NCBI GenBank assembly: GCA_020831525.1
Contig: JAFIGH010000013.1
Span: 1 to 63,833 of the forward strand
Reading direction: 5' to 3'
Origin: Opitutales bacterium
Lineage (GTDB): Bacteria; Verrucomicrobiota; Verrucomicrobiia; Opitutales; Oceanipulchritudinaceae
Length of the DNA: 63,833 bases
Shown here: one piece after another, positions 45,278-53,678 of the stretch
Numbering within the stretch: the first letter of the stretch is position 1
Layout of the letters: the number at the start of each line of letters is the position of its first letter
Notes under the pieces: model-generated
What the model was told of the DNA's origin: nothing
Database searches by the model: none
The model's input: the letters and a program-made list of their open reading frames with translations, nothing else
Made by a program: the position numbers and the translations under genes

Positions 45278-48200
45278 TCACTCCCGCAGCATTTGACCGG
45301 AGCGCCATTCGCCGACCGTGTCACCGCTACCGGGAAACCAGAACCAACGCCGCGGCTCGGATGTGTCGCGGGCAAACCAGCACCATGATTCACTCGCGTG
45401 GTGATACAGCCACGGAAAGCCCGGCGAGGGAGCAAACATCCACGAGCGAAGCCGGTAGTCATAGAGATGCAGGGACTGGCCGGGACCCGCGCGCCGCGCA
45501 AACAACCAACCCATCGACTCATGCTCCAGCCACGGCCACCATGCGTCGTTCACCCGCCCGAGAAACGTCTGCCGCCACGAATCCCCGAGGTCCGCGAACT
45601 GGCGGAAGGGACTCGGTTGCGGCGACCAGACAACGGCTTCGGCTAATCCTCCAAAGGACGCGTCCAGATCGTCCGACACGACGTACAGGATGCCGGAGTC
45701 AATGATGGCTGGCACCTCCGGTTCGTTTCCATACATATCGCGGACAATCAGGCCTTCGGGAACCCCGGTCAGTATCGTCCGTTGCTGGGATGCGAGGACA
45801 ACCGCAACATCCGGACCTTCATGCTCCCGGGCGCGGAAGGTGAAAGCATTCATTCCGTAATCAAGATTCCGGTACGAATCGAACTCCCTATCCTCAAGGT
45901 GCCATGCCAGATTGGAGAAGACCGAAGCGATATGGGACAAGCGGCCGTCAACATGCATATAGCTGTACTCCGAACTCCACCGGTCCTGCTCAAAAAACGC
46001 GTAGCTGAAGACCCTCTCGATACCCGCCGCAAGGTTCGACAGGTGGTAGCGGATAAAGTGGCGTCCCTGCTCCCCCGCGCGCCCTGCGAGATTGCGCGGC
46101 GGGTTATGGCGGAACAGGCTGAACACTTCGGACGGGCCCACGCCGCCCTCGCTGTTCCAGACAGGCTTCGCGGCACCTGCTTCCGGGTACATTTCTTCGA
46201 TGACCTCCATATCAATCTCCATCTGGTCGCCCGGAAAACCCATTCCCAGCTGAGAGTAACGATGCAGTGAATACCCGTCGACGAGGTCAGCCGTTCCCAT
46301 GGAAAGATTGGCCTCGTCGAACCCGCGCTCATCCGCGCCGTAGTGCCCGCCGATGTTCCAGAAGAGCCGGCCCCCGTAGCCGGTCGCGTCCGCTGCCGCC
46401 CGCACCTGCTGTGTCATCTCATACAATCGCCGGGGCGGCGCGCGCAAGGGCGCACCGTCAACCACATCGTCGGGAAAGAACGCGGCGAGGAAGGGCTCGT
46501 TCCATGTCTCCAATGCGGTGAGATCGTCGCCGTAACGCTCAAGGACGCGGTAGGCGTATTCGCCGAATGCTTCGATCATCTCCGTCTCACCCCGCGGCGG
46601 CGCGGTGAAACGCCACCACCCGGCGTTGTTCCCGCTCCAATCCGCCCGCGCGGTCGATGCCCAGCGCGGCGCGGAGGAGAGGTATGCGAGCACCTCCAGC
46701 TTCGCATTGCGCGGATGCGCGATACGGGTATCAAGGAGATCCCAGCGCCACTCGCCCGGTTCCGGTTCGATGCCGGACCACGGTAGCTGGTAGTTTCCGC
46801 GCACCCAGTTGAAGCCCAGAGCTTTGGCCCGCCTTGTCTCCCGCTCCGTCCAGAAAACGTGGGTACCGAACGGTGAGTGCGGGGCAAAGCGGTCCGCGTA
46901 GCGCGCTGTGCGCACACGGTGCAAAAGAGTCTCCGACCACTTCGACAGCGGCGCTCCCACGGCGTCCACCACCCTCAGGGAAAGTACAAAGGTACCGAAC
47001 TCCGGCGCACCTGTATCCGGTAGCTCGAAACCGGAAATCCGATGCAACACATCCTCTCGGTGCGCAACGGCGATAAAGGGCATGTCGAACACCCGTCCGT
47101 CGGCGTGCCGCAGGCTGCCTTCAAGGCCCGCCGCCGCTTCGAGCGCACCCCACAAAGCAATGTCCACCGTGAAAGCCTCCCCTTCAAAAAACAGGCCGGA
47201 GTCCGCCGTCGCTTCCGCGGTCAGTTCCACCGGTCCGCTTCGGGCGAATTCCGTCTCGCCTTCGCCTTGGGCCACCCGCAACCCGTCCACCCAGAAGGGA
47301 TCCTGTGAACCCGATACAATCCGGACAAGATGCGCCCCGGCAAAGCTGAACGGCAGCTCGGCGGAGATGGAATACCGCTCCCACGCCGACGTGAGGGTGA
47401 TGACGCGGCTGTGTTTCTGGCCGGGACGGCCCATCTGCACCGTTACCGACTGCGGTGCCACTGCCTCCGAGCCCCGCGCCCAGAAACTGAAGGTATGGTC
47501 CTGATTAGGCCGGGCCTCGAACGGCCCGGTAAAGCGCACCGTCGTGAATCCCTCGGACATGAAGCCGGTCAGCCGGAGTGCCGGGTTCCCTGTCGGGCCC
47601 GTCACTTCGGGATCGGTCACCACGGCATCGTCCGGACGGAAGTTACCCGCCGCCACGAAAGGTGAGGTCGGTCCAAGCGGAAACGAACTCGCCCCCAACA
47701 GATTCGTCTCAAAGTCGCGCTCACCGACAAGATCCTCTACATCCAGCGCTTCCAGTGTCCATGCGTCCGTCTCCAGCCGCCCGGGAACCGACATTGCAAG
47801 GACCACCTGACCGGTCTCCATGCCCTCCGGCACAGCGAGCAAAAGCGTATTCATGCTCCACTCCGGAACGGCATTCACTTCCGAAGCCCAGCGGACATCA
47901 CCGGCATCCTCCACCCCGGTGAGCCGGATCTCCACCTGGGCGCTTGTCGGGCTGCGCAGGGCAAGACGCAGGCGCAGGACTTCGCCTCTCGTCAGATCCA
48001 CCACCGGACTGACGAGGACAGCCGCCCCGCCCGCGACAGAGTCGACCTCCATCAGCAGCGACTGAACGCCTGTAAACGGCGCTTCTCTCAGCTCACCGTA
48101 GCGCACCTCCACCGCGTCCCCGGCAGAAGCGTCCGACCATCCGTCAGGCAGCACACCGCTAACTCCCGCGCCGGCCGCGAACGCTGCAAAGGGCGCCTCA

Positions 48201-48346
48201 AAGTCATACTCCGCCAGTAAGCTGTCCGACCGCGTTTCCTGTGCCGCAAGGCACATCACAGCAACAGCCACCGACAGCCGCGGCGGCATCCGGAAAGCCG
48301 CGCCGGCGCACCGCAACAGACTTCGATACAGGGACGTGATGCTCAT
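45278..48346 (-). CDS. Secreted clan GH-A glycoside hydrolase (GH39/GH5-like) with C-terminal Trp-rich domain
   Basis: A 1022-aa exported enzyme; the start may be 48346 or 48289 (MPPRLSVAVAVMCL). Two N-terminal jelly-roll modules of carbohydrate-binding type (about 45-370) precede a TIM barrel (about 470-830). The acid/base is in LETWNEPF and the nucleophile in PVWNSEGG, the arrangement of clan GH-A families such as GH39. Other barrel blocks are TERETRRAKALGFNWVRG and LEVLAYLSSAPRWAS. The last 100 residues form the same type of Trp-rich domain found in the pectate lyases and the protein at 3249-4805 (TFLGRVNDAWWPWLEHESMG, FPWLYHHASESWCWFARD, RRWFWFPGSG). Family and substrate within clan A are uncertain. 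Confidence 0.78.
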   Translation of the reverse strand: MSITSLYRSLLRCAGAAFRMPPRLSVAVAVMCLAAQETRSDSLLAEYDFEAPFAAFAAGAGVSGVLPDGWSDASAGDAVEVRYGELREAPFTGVQSLLMEVDSVAGGAAVLVSPVVDLTRGEVLRLRLALRSPTSAQVEIRLTGVEDAGDVRWASEVNAVPEWSMNTLLLAVPEGMETGQVVLAMSVPGRLETDAWTLEALDVEDLVGERDFETNLLGASSFPLGPTSPFVAAGNFRPDDAVVTDPEVTGPTGNPALRLTGFMSEGFTTVRFTGPFEARPNQDHTFSFWARGSEAVAPQSVTVQMGRPGQKHSRVITLTSAWERYSISAELPFSFAGAHLVRIVSGSQDPFWVDGLRVAQGEGETEFARSGPVELTAEATADSGLFFEGEAFTVDIALWGALEAAAGLEGSLRHADGRVFDMPFIAVAHREDVLHRISGFELPDTGAPEFGTFVLSLRVVDAVGAPLSKWSETLLHRVRTARYADRFAPHSPFGTHVFWTERETRRAKALGFNWVRGNYQLPWSGIEPEPGEWRWDLLDTRIAHPRNAKLEVLAYLSSAPRWASTARADWSGNNAGWWRFTAPPRGETEMIEAFGEYAYRVLERYGDDLTALETWNEPFLAAFFPDDVVDGAPLRAPPRRLYEMTQQVRAAADATGYGGRLFWNIGGHYGADERGFDEANLSMGTADLVDGYSLHRYSQLGMGFPGDQMEIDMEVIEEMYPEAGAAKPVWNSEGGVGPSEVFSLFRHNPPRNLAGRAGEQGRHFIRYHLSNLAAGIERVFSYAFFEQDRWSSEYSYMHVDGRLSHIASVFSNLAWHLEDREFDSYRNLDYGMNAFTFRAREHEGPDVAVVLASQQRTILTGVPEGLIVRDMYGNEPEVPAIIDSGILYVVSDDLDASFGGLAEAVVWSPQPSPFRQFADLGDSWRQTFLGRVNDAWWPWLEHESMGWLFARRAGPGQSLHLYDYRLRSWMFAPSPGFPWLYHHASESWCWFARDTSEPRRWFWFPGSGDTVGEWRSGQMLRE

Positions 48347-48460
48347 GTCCCCGAGTCAGTCCAACGACCGACGGCGTTTCCAGAGCGGCTCCGCTTAACG
48401 GTTGAACGCAACCGACCCTCGAACACGGACGTGTCTCCACCGCTCACCTACGCCGGACGG

Positions 48461-48494
48461 AAATTGGTCGGGCTGACTGGATTCGAACCAGCGA
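48461..48494. repeat. Attachment site repeat, left (remnant tRNA-Pro 3' end)
   Basis: A 34-bp sequence identical to 54774-54807. The first part reads aaattggtcgggctgactgg, and it contains the T-arm, acceptor 3' strand and CCA of tRNA-Pro in antisense. The identity stops exactly where the anticodon-arm side of the tRNA would begin, so this is the displaced half left by site-specific integration. Confidence 0.92.
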
Positions 48495-48570
48495 TTCGTA
48501 AAGCACTGTTTTTCATGCACTTGCGTGTGATGTAAGGCGCATAAACGCCGCAAATGAACGAGCGGAAAAC

Positions 48571-48608
48571 ATATTGACTTAGCGGGGATTGGTGTAAGTA
48601 TGGTGTAA
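48571..48608. repeat. Candidate integrase arm-type site, left
   Basis: Contains tgtaagtatggtgtaa (48593-48608), preceded 22 bp earlier by atattgacttag. The same order appears at 54678-54714 at the other end. The 16-bp core itself contains two TGTAA repeats. It lies directly ahead of the integrase start at 48612 and may overlap its promoter, which would allow self-regulation. Confidence 0.6.
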
Positions 48609-48611
48609 GTT

Positions 48612-49775
48612 ATGGCCTACCTCCGCAAAGTCCCTGAGTCCCGTTTCTGGATCGGTTGTTTCCGTGATCGCTTCGGGAAGCTTCACAACCGCAGCACGAA
48701 GATTCCGCACGGCGGAGAAACGCCGAAAGAGCGGGCCGGAAACCGCAGGAAGGCCGCTGCCATCGCGGACGGGTTCGAACGCATCGCACGCGGCGAACTC
48801 AAACGGGAATCGGACATCCGCGAGACCGCCCTTGCACTCGCCGCCATCGCGCGGGGCGAGGAAGTGAAGATGCAGACGGCGCGGGAGTTCCTCAACGAAT
48901 GGGTTGAGCGGCAGGAATCCGCCGGGAAGCCTGACACAACCCTCGCCCGTTACCGGCAGGTGGTCCGGGACTTCATCGCGTCATTGGAAGACGAGGCGGA
49001 CTTTCCGGTTGAGCGCATCGAACCGACCCACGTTCAACGCTACGTGGACGGACTCGCGGCGCGTGGTCTCGCGACAAAGACCCGCTCGAACTGTCTGAAA
49101 ATCCTCCGCGTGCCGTTCAATGAGGCTGTGACCCTCCGGAGACTGACGTTCAACCCGGCGGGCGCGGCAAAGGTGGGCGAGAAAGTGCGGTCCGTTGAAA
49201 AGGGCGCGTTCAGCGCGGACGAACTGCGCGCGATCCTCGCCGCTGCCGCAGACTTCGAACACGGCGCGGAATGGCGCATCGCCATCGCCTTCGGATTCTT
49301 TTGCGGGGCGCGGCTGGGGGATGCCTGTTCGATGCGGTGGGACGGGATCGACCTCGCCGGGCTGAGACTGTCGTTCACTCCGGAGAAGACAAAGGAACGT
49401 ATCGAATTGCCGATGCATCCCCAGCTTGCGGAAATGTTGATGGAAGCGGCGGGAGACGAAAAGGAGGCTGTGACCCCTACCCTTGCCGCAATGGCTGCCA
49501 AGGGCCGCCGCGCCATCCTCTCGAAGCGGTTTCTGACCATCCTCCGGGCCGCCGGGATCGAGACCAAGCAAAGCGGCGCGGGCGTGCGCAAAGTGACGGA
49601 CAAGACGTTCCACAGCCTTCGCCATTCCCTCGCGAGTCACCTTTCCGCGAACAATGTCCCTGAGGCCGTCCGGATGAAGCTGACAGCGCACACCGATCCG
49701 CGCGTTCACCGCAGTTACACCCATGCCGAGTTTGAGCAACTTCGCGCCGCGCTGGGCAATATCGAGACCATCTAA
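48612..49775 (+). CDS. Tyrosine recombinase (integrase)
   Basis: Catalyses integration and excision of the element at tRNA-Pro. The 387-aa protein has an N-terminal arm-binding region (FWIGCFRDRFGKLHNRSTK), a core-binding SAM-like domain (about 87-190, TAREFLNEWVERQESAGKPD) and the catalytic domain. Active-site residues are R234 (CGARLGDACSMRW), K259 (TPEKTKERIELP), H334 and R337 (HSLRHSL), H360 (LTAHTD) and Tyr369 (RSYTHAEF). Its start is 117 bp inside the left attachment repeat, the usual position of a tRNA-targeting integrase. Confidence 0.95.
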   Translation: MAYLRKVPESRFWIGCFRDRFGKLHNRSTKIPHGGETPKERAGNRRKAAAIADGFERIARGELKRESDIRETALALAAIARGEEVKMQTAREFLNEWVERQESAGKPDTTLARYRQVVRDFIASLEDEADFPVERIEPTHVQRYVDGLAARGLATKTRSNCLKILRVPFNEAVTLRRLTFNPAGAAKVGEKVRSVEKGAFSADELRAILAAAADFEHGAEWRIAIAFGFFCGARLGDACSMRWDGIDLAGLRLSFTPEKTKERIELPMHPQLAEMLMEAAGDEKEAVTPTLAAMAAKGRRAILSKRFLTILRAAGIETKQSGAGVRKVTDKTFHSLRHSLASHLSANNVPEAVRMKLTAHTDPRVHRSYTHAEFEQLRAALGNIETI

Positions 49776-49792
49776 CCGCAAACCCATCCACC

Positions 49793-50104
49793 ATGAACGA
49801 CGAACTACAAATCACCCTCACCGGAGATACCGCGCGCGCCGTGCGGATAGCTGCGGACCTGCTGAACGCCGAACCCGGCGAAATCGCCGCCGCCCTGATC
49901 GACAACGGCGATTTGGAGCGGGCCGCGCACGGGGACGCACGGGACTTTGCCGACTTTTGCGAGCGGTTTGCCCTGAGTGAAACGGAGGCGCGGGAGGTTG
50001 CGGCGCGTGCAGGACAGTATTTTGAACGGCGGTTCACCGTCCGACCGCACCACTTCGGGCCATCGTTCACCGTCGGACCGGCTGCGGAGAGGGGGCATGG
50101 ATGA
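49793..50104 (+). CDS. Small unknown protein of the element
   Basis: A 103-aa protein starting 17 bp after the integrase stop. The first 90 residues are predicted helical and acidic (ITLTGDTARAVRIAADLLNAEPGEIAAALIDNGD, in two stretches), then GQYFERRFTV. The opening resembles small regulatory ribbon-helix or antitoxin-like proteins, but no family is assignable. Its stop overlaps the next start in an ATGA. Confidence 0.6.
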   Translation: MNDELQITLTGDTARAVRIAADLLNAEPGEIAAALIDNGDLERAAHGDARDFADFCERFALSETEAREVAARAGQYFERRFTVRPHHFGPSFTVGPAAERGHG

Positions 50105-50670
50105 CCCTTAGGAAGGACGGTCTGTTTATTGATTACACACCCTCGAAGCGCGCCTTGGACTTGGGAGGGACACAGGACATCCGTTCAGTGGAGAACGCGG
50201 AAAGTCTGAATGGCATGATCGCAACTATGAACCACCTTGCGAAACACGGGCCAAAAGATTGCCGAAGGAGCGCGCGCCGTGCCCGTGATCTACTTGCGGA
50301 GTATCGCAAGAACCAGAAGCCCGACGCCGCGTTTTTCGCCGGAATCTATTACGCGCGCACCTTTGCGAACGCCAAAGCATCCGACGCGAAGAGGGGCGCG
50401 CGGTTCTCGCCCGCAGTGGGCCACGCCGCACGAAGGAAGGCACCCCCGAAGCCCCGTAAAGACCCACTCAAGGAAGGGGTCTTGTCGGCTTTTACGGATT
50501 GGCGCGAAGAGGCGGGAGAGTCCGCGCCGATGACCGACTTCTTTCGATGGGTTGAGGTGGAGGGAGAACCCTACGGACTGTTTGCGGACGGCGCGCGCAT
50601 CTGGCAAGCGGGGGATACCTCGGAATGTCCGGGAGTGACCCACCGGGCCGCGCGGAACTGGCTTTCCTGA
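50101..50670 (+). CDS. Unknown protein of the element
   Basis: A 189-aa basic protein whose ATG overlaps the previous stop. It has helical segments (NAESLNGMIATMNHLAKHG, SARRARDLLAEYRKN, AFFAGIYYARTFANAKA) followed by a Lys/Arg/Pro linker (ARRKAPPKPRKDPLKEG) and a compact C-terminal domain (FFRWVEVEGEPYGLFADG). The linker and charge suggest nucleic-acid contact. No homologous family is recognised. Confidence 0.6.
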   Translation: MTLRKDGLFIDYTPSKRALDLGGTQDIRSVENAESLNGMIATMNHLAKHGPKDCRRSARRARDLLAEYRKNQKPDAAFFAGIYYARTFANAKASDAKRGARFSPAVGHAARRKAPPKPRKDPLKEGVLSAFTDWREEAGESAPMTDFFRWVEVEGEPYGLFADGARIWQAGDTSECPGVTHRAARNWLS

Positions 50671-50748
50671 TTTTTTTCCGGAATCCACGCGGAGCATTGA
50701 AGGCTTTCCGCAAACTTTTCAAACGGGGCTGATATGATTCCGCTCCGT

Positions 50749-51051
50749 ATGAAAACCGACACGTTACCGCCGCCCCCTGCCACAAGGGAGATCGAAAACA
50801 ATACGTCCACGTGCGCCGCGTCCCCGATCTGGGTTCGACCGCCGAAACAAAGTGAAGGCGCCTGCCCGCATACAGGACTGAAGCACGCCGCGTTCTACCG
50901 GCACTTTGTCGGCAACCCGCGCATCCGGCAGGCGCGCATGGGCACCGGGCGGGAACGGGGAACACGGTTGCTCTGGCTGCCCGATGTTTATGCGGAAATC
51001 CTCCGGCGCGCCGAAACACAGCGGGAGAGCGAAAAGCGGGGTGAGGAGTGA
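50749..51051 (+). CDS. Small winged-HTH protein, excisionase/AlpA-like
   Basis: From the ATG at 50749 (or 50734) the product is about 100 aa. The C-terminal half, TGLKHAAFYRHFVGNPRIRQAR followed by ERGTRLLWLPDVYAEILRR (given here as separate pieces), has the helix-helix-wing-helix order of small MerR/excisionase-type DNA-binding proteins found in mobile elements. It may regulate the element or assist excision. Its stop overlaps a GTG that could start a very small gene. Confidence 0.6.
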   Translation: MKTDTLPPPPATREIENNTSTCAASPIWVRPPKQSEGACPHTGLKHAAFYRHFVGNPRIRQARMGTGRERGTRLLWLPDVYAEILRRAETQRESEKRGEE

Positions 51052-51203
51052 AGCGTCGACTGAGCGGAACCACCGCCGCCATTCTCCGGCGTCGGCACCC
51101 GGACGAAGACCGGGCGCGCACCCCCGGCGAACTCTGGCAGTTGCTGAAACACGGACGGACCAACAAACGCCGCAGGGAGAGGCGGGGGCATGGCAACGCG
51201 TAA
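51048..51203 (+). CDS. Possible small basic protein, 51 aa
   Basis: A GTG overlaps the previous stop (GTGA) and opens a 51-codon frame that ends inside the next gene. The product is very basic (MKRRLSGTTAAILRRRHPDE, and TNKRRRERRGHGNA at the end). The overlap pattern matches the coupled genes nearby, but there is no family support. Confidence 0.35.
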   Translation: MKRRLSGTTAAILRRRHPDEDRARTPGELWQLLKHGRTNKRRRERRGHGNA

Positions 51204-52119
51204 GGCGAACGAATCAGCCCACCGGGAAAGAAGCATCAAGGAAGGGTATTTCCTCTGGGTGAACAAGGCCATGATGGGCCGGATACGGGGGTATTTCGAT
51301 GGCACCTGCCGATGTGAAGGCGCGATCTCGATTTACGTCGCATTGTGCGAAATCGCATCCGATGAGCAAAGCGAAACCTTTGAGGCGATACAGGGGGAAA
51401 TTGGCATGAAAGCGGGCGTTTCCGCAAAGACAGTTGGGAGGCTGATGCCACAGCTTGAGAAAGCTGGCGTAGTGTCGGTTTTCGAAAGGCCGCTGAAAAC
51501 ACCGAAGATATACACTCTGCTTTCGCCCGATCAGACAAATTGTCCGAACGATCAGACAAATTGTCCGAACGATCAGACAACGAAGATTTCGCCAATGTCT
51601 GACATTATAAGAAAAGAAGAAAGTGAAGAAGAAGGGATAGAAGAGAGCCCCCCGGAGGGCGGGCGGTGCGTCACTGTCTCTCCATCGCTTGAGGATGTTC
51701 TTACGGAGGCGGACCGGGTGTTGATTCCCGCAGACACCGCACGCCGGTTTCACCGCATGAACAACTCCAAGGGCTGGCGGATAGACGGCAAGCCGTTGAA
51801 GAACTGGCGGGCGGCACTGCGGAAGTTCGCACCGGTGGATGTGGAGATGCTTCGGCAGAACTACGACAGCGCGGAGTTCTGGCAGGCCGTCGACGAATAC
51901 GGAGAGGAGACGGGAGACCCTGAGGACATGCGCCGGGCAGCGGCGGTCTTTGTTGAGTGGAACCAGAAACGCGGATGGGAGGACGATGACGGCAACCGCA
52001 TTTTCGACCCGCTGAAGGCGTTCTACGCATGGCATGTCAATGATTGGATGGATTTGGGCGAGCGCGAGGAACCCACACTGCACCGGCAGGACTGGAACGA
52101 CGTTGAGGAGTTCGACTAA
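51190..52119 (+). CDS. Replication-initiator-like HTH protein of the element
   Basis: A 309-aa protein. Residues about 15-105 form a winged-helix domain (GYFLWVNKAMMGRIRGYF, AISIYVALCEIASDEQ, IGMKAGVSAKTVGRLMPQLE, GVVSVFERPLKTPKIYTL), of the type at the start of phage replisome organisers. A linker (about 110-135) is built from a repeated DQTNCPN heptapeptide. The C-terminal part (about 165-295) is helical with RFHRMNNSKGWRIDGKPLKNWRAALRKF, split here as the known motif RIDGKPLKNWRAALRKF, which is common in phage replication proteins. Binding to the 21-bp DNA repeats within its own gene is plausible. Not proven; it could instead be a transcription factor. Confidence 0.6.
   Translation: MATRKANESAHRERSIKEGYFLWVNKAMMGRIRGYFDGTCRCEGAISIYVALCEIASDEQSETFEAIQGEIGMKAGVSAKTVGRLMPQLEKAGVVSVFERPLKTPKIYTLLSPDQTNCPNDQTNCPNDQTTKISPMSDIIRKEESEEEGIEESPPEGGRCVTVSPSLEDVLTEADRVLIPADTARRFHRMNNSKGWRIDGKPLKNWRAALRKFAPVDVEMLRQNYDSAEFWQAVDEYGEETGDPEDMRRAAAVFVEWNQKRGWEDDDGNRIFDPLKAFYAWHVNDWMDLGEREEPTLHRQDWNDVEEFD
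51529..51580. repeat. 21-bp iteron-like tandem repeats inside a coding region
   Basis: Two full copies of a 21-bp unit (beginning gatcagacaaattgtccg) at 51529-51549 and 51550-51570, plus a 10-bp partial copy. Each junction forms an imperfect palindrome TTGTCCGA-ACGA-TCAGACAA. A perfect palindrome AATGTC-T-GACATT follows at 51594-51606. Confidence 0.8.
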
Positions 52120-52637
52120 TGACCGACCTCTACCCACTCCCGTCCGATCTGAAGGCCGTTGATGACCTGCCGCGCCTTGTGATCGACACCCGCGAGCAAA
52201 CGCCGTTTCATTTCCGGCGGCTGGCAGCGGAACTGGGCACGCTCTACACCGGGGACTACTCGATTGCCGGACTCGAAGAACGCTTCGCTATCGAGCGCAA
52301 GAGCGTGTCCGACCTCGTTTCATGCTGCAAAGGCGCGAACCGCGAGCGGTTCCAACGGGAGTTGCACCGGTTGCGGGGATACGACTTCGCGCGCCTGCTG
52401 ATCGTCGGCACGCGCCGGGAACTTGCGGCGGGGGAATACCGCAGCGCGATCACTCCGCAGGCGGTTCTTGCCACCGTGGCAGCGATTGAGGCGCGGTATT
52501 GCCCGGTAGTCTTTGCCGGGGGCGAGCCCGCCGCCGCCGCGTTGGTCGAATCGTGGGCCGCGTGGTTTTGGCGCGAATGGCAACCGGCGCGGAGGCGTCG
52601 GCACTCGACACAGAAGAAATCAATGGCGACAGTATAA
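52119..52637 (+). CDS. ERCC4 (XPF-type) domain nuclease
   Basis: A 172-aa single-domain nuclease of the XPF/Mus81 type. The ERCC4 motif is clear: LVIDTREQTPF, then GDYSIAGLEERFAIERKSVSDLV (here GDYS and ERKSVSDL are the diagnostic pieces), then RERFQRELHRLRGYDFARLLIVG. Such stand-alone proteins occur in phages and mobile elements and cut branched or flap DNA, so a role in replication or excision intermediates is reasonable. The start overlaps the previous stop by one base (TAATG). Confidence 0.85.
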   Translation: MTDLYPLPSDLKAVDDLPRLVIDTREQTPFHFRRLAAELGTLYTGDYSIAGLEERFAIERKSVSDLVSCCKGANRERFQRELHRLRGYDFARLLIVGTRRELAAGEYRSAITPQAVLATVAAIEARYCPVVFAGGEPAAAALVESWAAWFWREWQPARRRRHSTQKKSMATV

Positions 52638-52650
52638 AAAGGAGGGAGAC

Positions 52651-53049
52651 ATGGCGAAACGGATAGCAACGAAACGGATTGCGGAGGCGCTGAGGGCGAA
52701 CGGTGGATTGATCGCTCCCGCCGCCGATGCGCTGAGGTGCGCGCGGTCGACGATTCACCGCAGGATTGCGGAGAAATCCGCCCTTGCTGAGATCCTCGAA
52801 GACGCGCGGGAGGAAACACTCGACCTCGCGGAAAGCGCGTTGCTGCGGAAGATCGAAGAGGGGGACACAGCCTCGATCATCTTCTTTCTGAAGACGCGGG
52901 GCCGGGGCCGGGGATACGGAGCGACTCCGGAAATCGCGGTCCACACCGAGACGCACGTTGCCGCGCCTGCGGTCGACGAAGCACGGATTCGGGAGATCGT
53001 GCGGCAGGCACGGGAAAGCGCGTTGCGTGAACGCGGAGAAAGGCCGTAG
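52651..53049 (+). CDS. Terminase-small-subunit-like HTH protein
   Basis: The ATG at 52651 has a strong GGAGGGA ribosome site 5 nt upstream. The 132-aa product opens with a HTH (RIATKRIAEALRANGGL, IAPAADALRCARSTIHRRIAE), then a helical oligomerisation segment (LAEILEDAREETLDLAESAL) and the motif LRKIEEGDTASIIFFLKTRGRGRGYG, which is typical of a family of phage terminase small subunits. Small terminases recognise packaging sites; no large subunit is present in the element. The homology is by motif only, so a general DNA-binding role is possible. Confidence 0.6.
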   Translation: MAKRIATKRIAEALRANGGLIAPAADALRCARSTIHRRIAEKSALAEILEDAREETLDLAESALLRKIEEGDTASIIFFLKTRGRGRGYGATPEIAVHTETHVAAPAVDEARIREIVRQARESALRERGERP

Positions 53050-53275
53050 GGCGCGCGAGGTTGCGCGAGGATTCGCTTTCGGGCGGTCGGGCGGGTGTAG
53101 GGGGATGCCTATGCGGGGGCGCACGGCAGAACGGGCAAATCCCGCCTTCCCGACCGCGCCGCGCCGGTTTGGTAACGAAACACGGTTCGCGACCACGCCG
53201 CGCACGCGCCGCCAAGGTTCGGAACGGGTGTGAATTTTCTTGCCAACGGTTGGGAAGAATGAACGCTTGTCCGTG

Positions 53276-53464
53276 ATGAAACAGAAAGACCCGTCGGACC
53301 TCTGCGTCCGCAAAAGTGTTTCGCTTCCCCCGGACGTGATCGACGCCGTGAGGCGCGCCGCTGAACAGGAAGACCGCTCGTTCAGCTACGTCGTTTCACG
53401 CGCGATCCGCCGCGACCTCGACCGCGCCGCCGCCGCGAGAAAACGGAAGAGGGGGCGCGCGTGA
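53276..53464 (+). CDS. Ribbon-helix-helix (CopG/Arc-like) DNA-binding protein
   Basis: A 62-aa protein from the ATG at 53276. It has the ribbon VRKSVSLPPDVIDAVRRAAEQ, a turn, then SFSYVVSRAIRRDLDR, and a basic tail (AARKRKRGRA). It probably represses element genes. The 226-bp gap before it (53050-53275) shows no gene. Its stop overlaps the next start (GTGA). Confidence 0.7.
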   Translation: MKQKDPSDLCVRKSVSLPPDVIDAVRRAAEQEDRSFSYVVSRAIRRDLDRAAAARKRKRGRA

Positions 53465-53655
53465 GTCCCGACCGCATACCGATTCAGGAAGCCGCGCGGA
53501 TGCTTGGCTATGCGTCAACCCGTTCCGTCTGGCGTCTTGTGAAGGCGGGCCGGTTGCGGCCGCTCCCGACGCCCTTGCGCCCGCGTCACTTCCGGCGCGA
53601 GGATGTTGCCGCGCTCGCCAACGGCACGCCCCGGCGCGGTCTCTCGATAGACTGA
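53461..53655 (+). CDS. Excisionase-like MerR-type HTH protein
   Basis: A 64-aa protein starting at a GTG that overlaps the preceding stop. IQEAARMLGYASTRSVWRLVKAGRLRPL followed by PRHFRREDVAAL (given in parts: AARMLGY, SVWRLVKAGRL, HFRREDV) is the standard pattern of Xis/helix-turn-helix_17 proteins. It likely directs excision or regulation together with the integrase. Confidence 0.7.
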   Translation: MSPDRIPIQEAARMLGYASTRSVWRLVKAGRLRPLPTPLRPRHFRREDVAALANGTPRRGLSID

Positions 53656-53678
53656 ACGCGCACCCGGAGGAACGAGGC

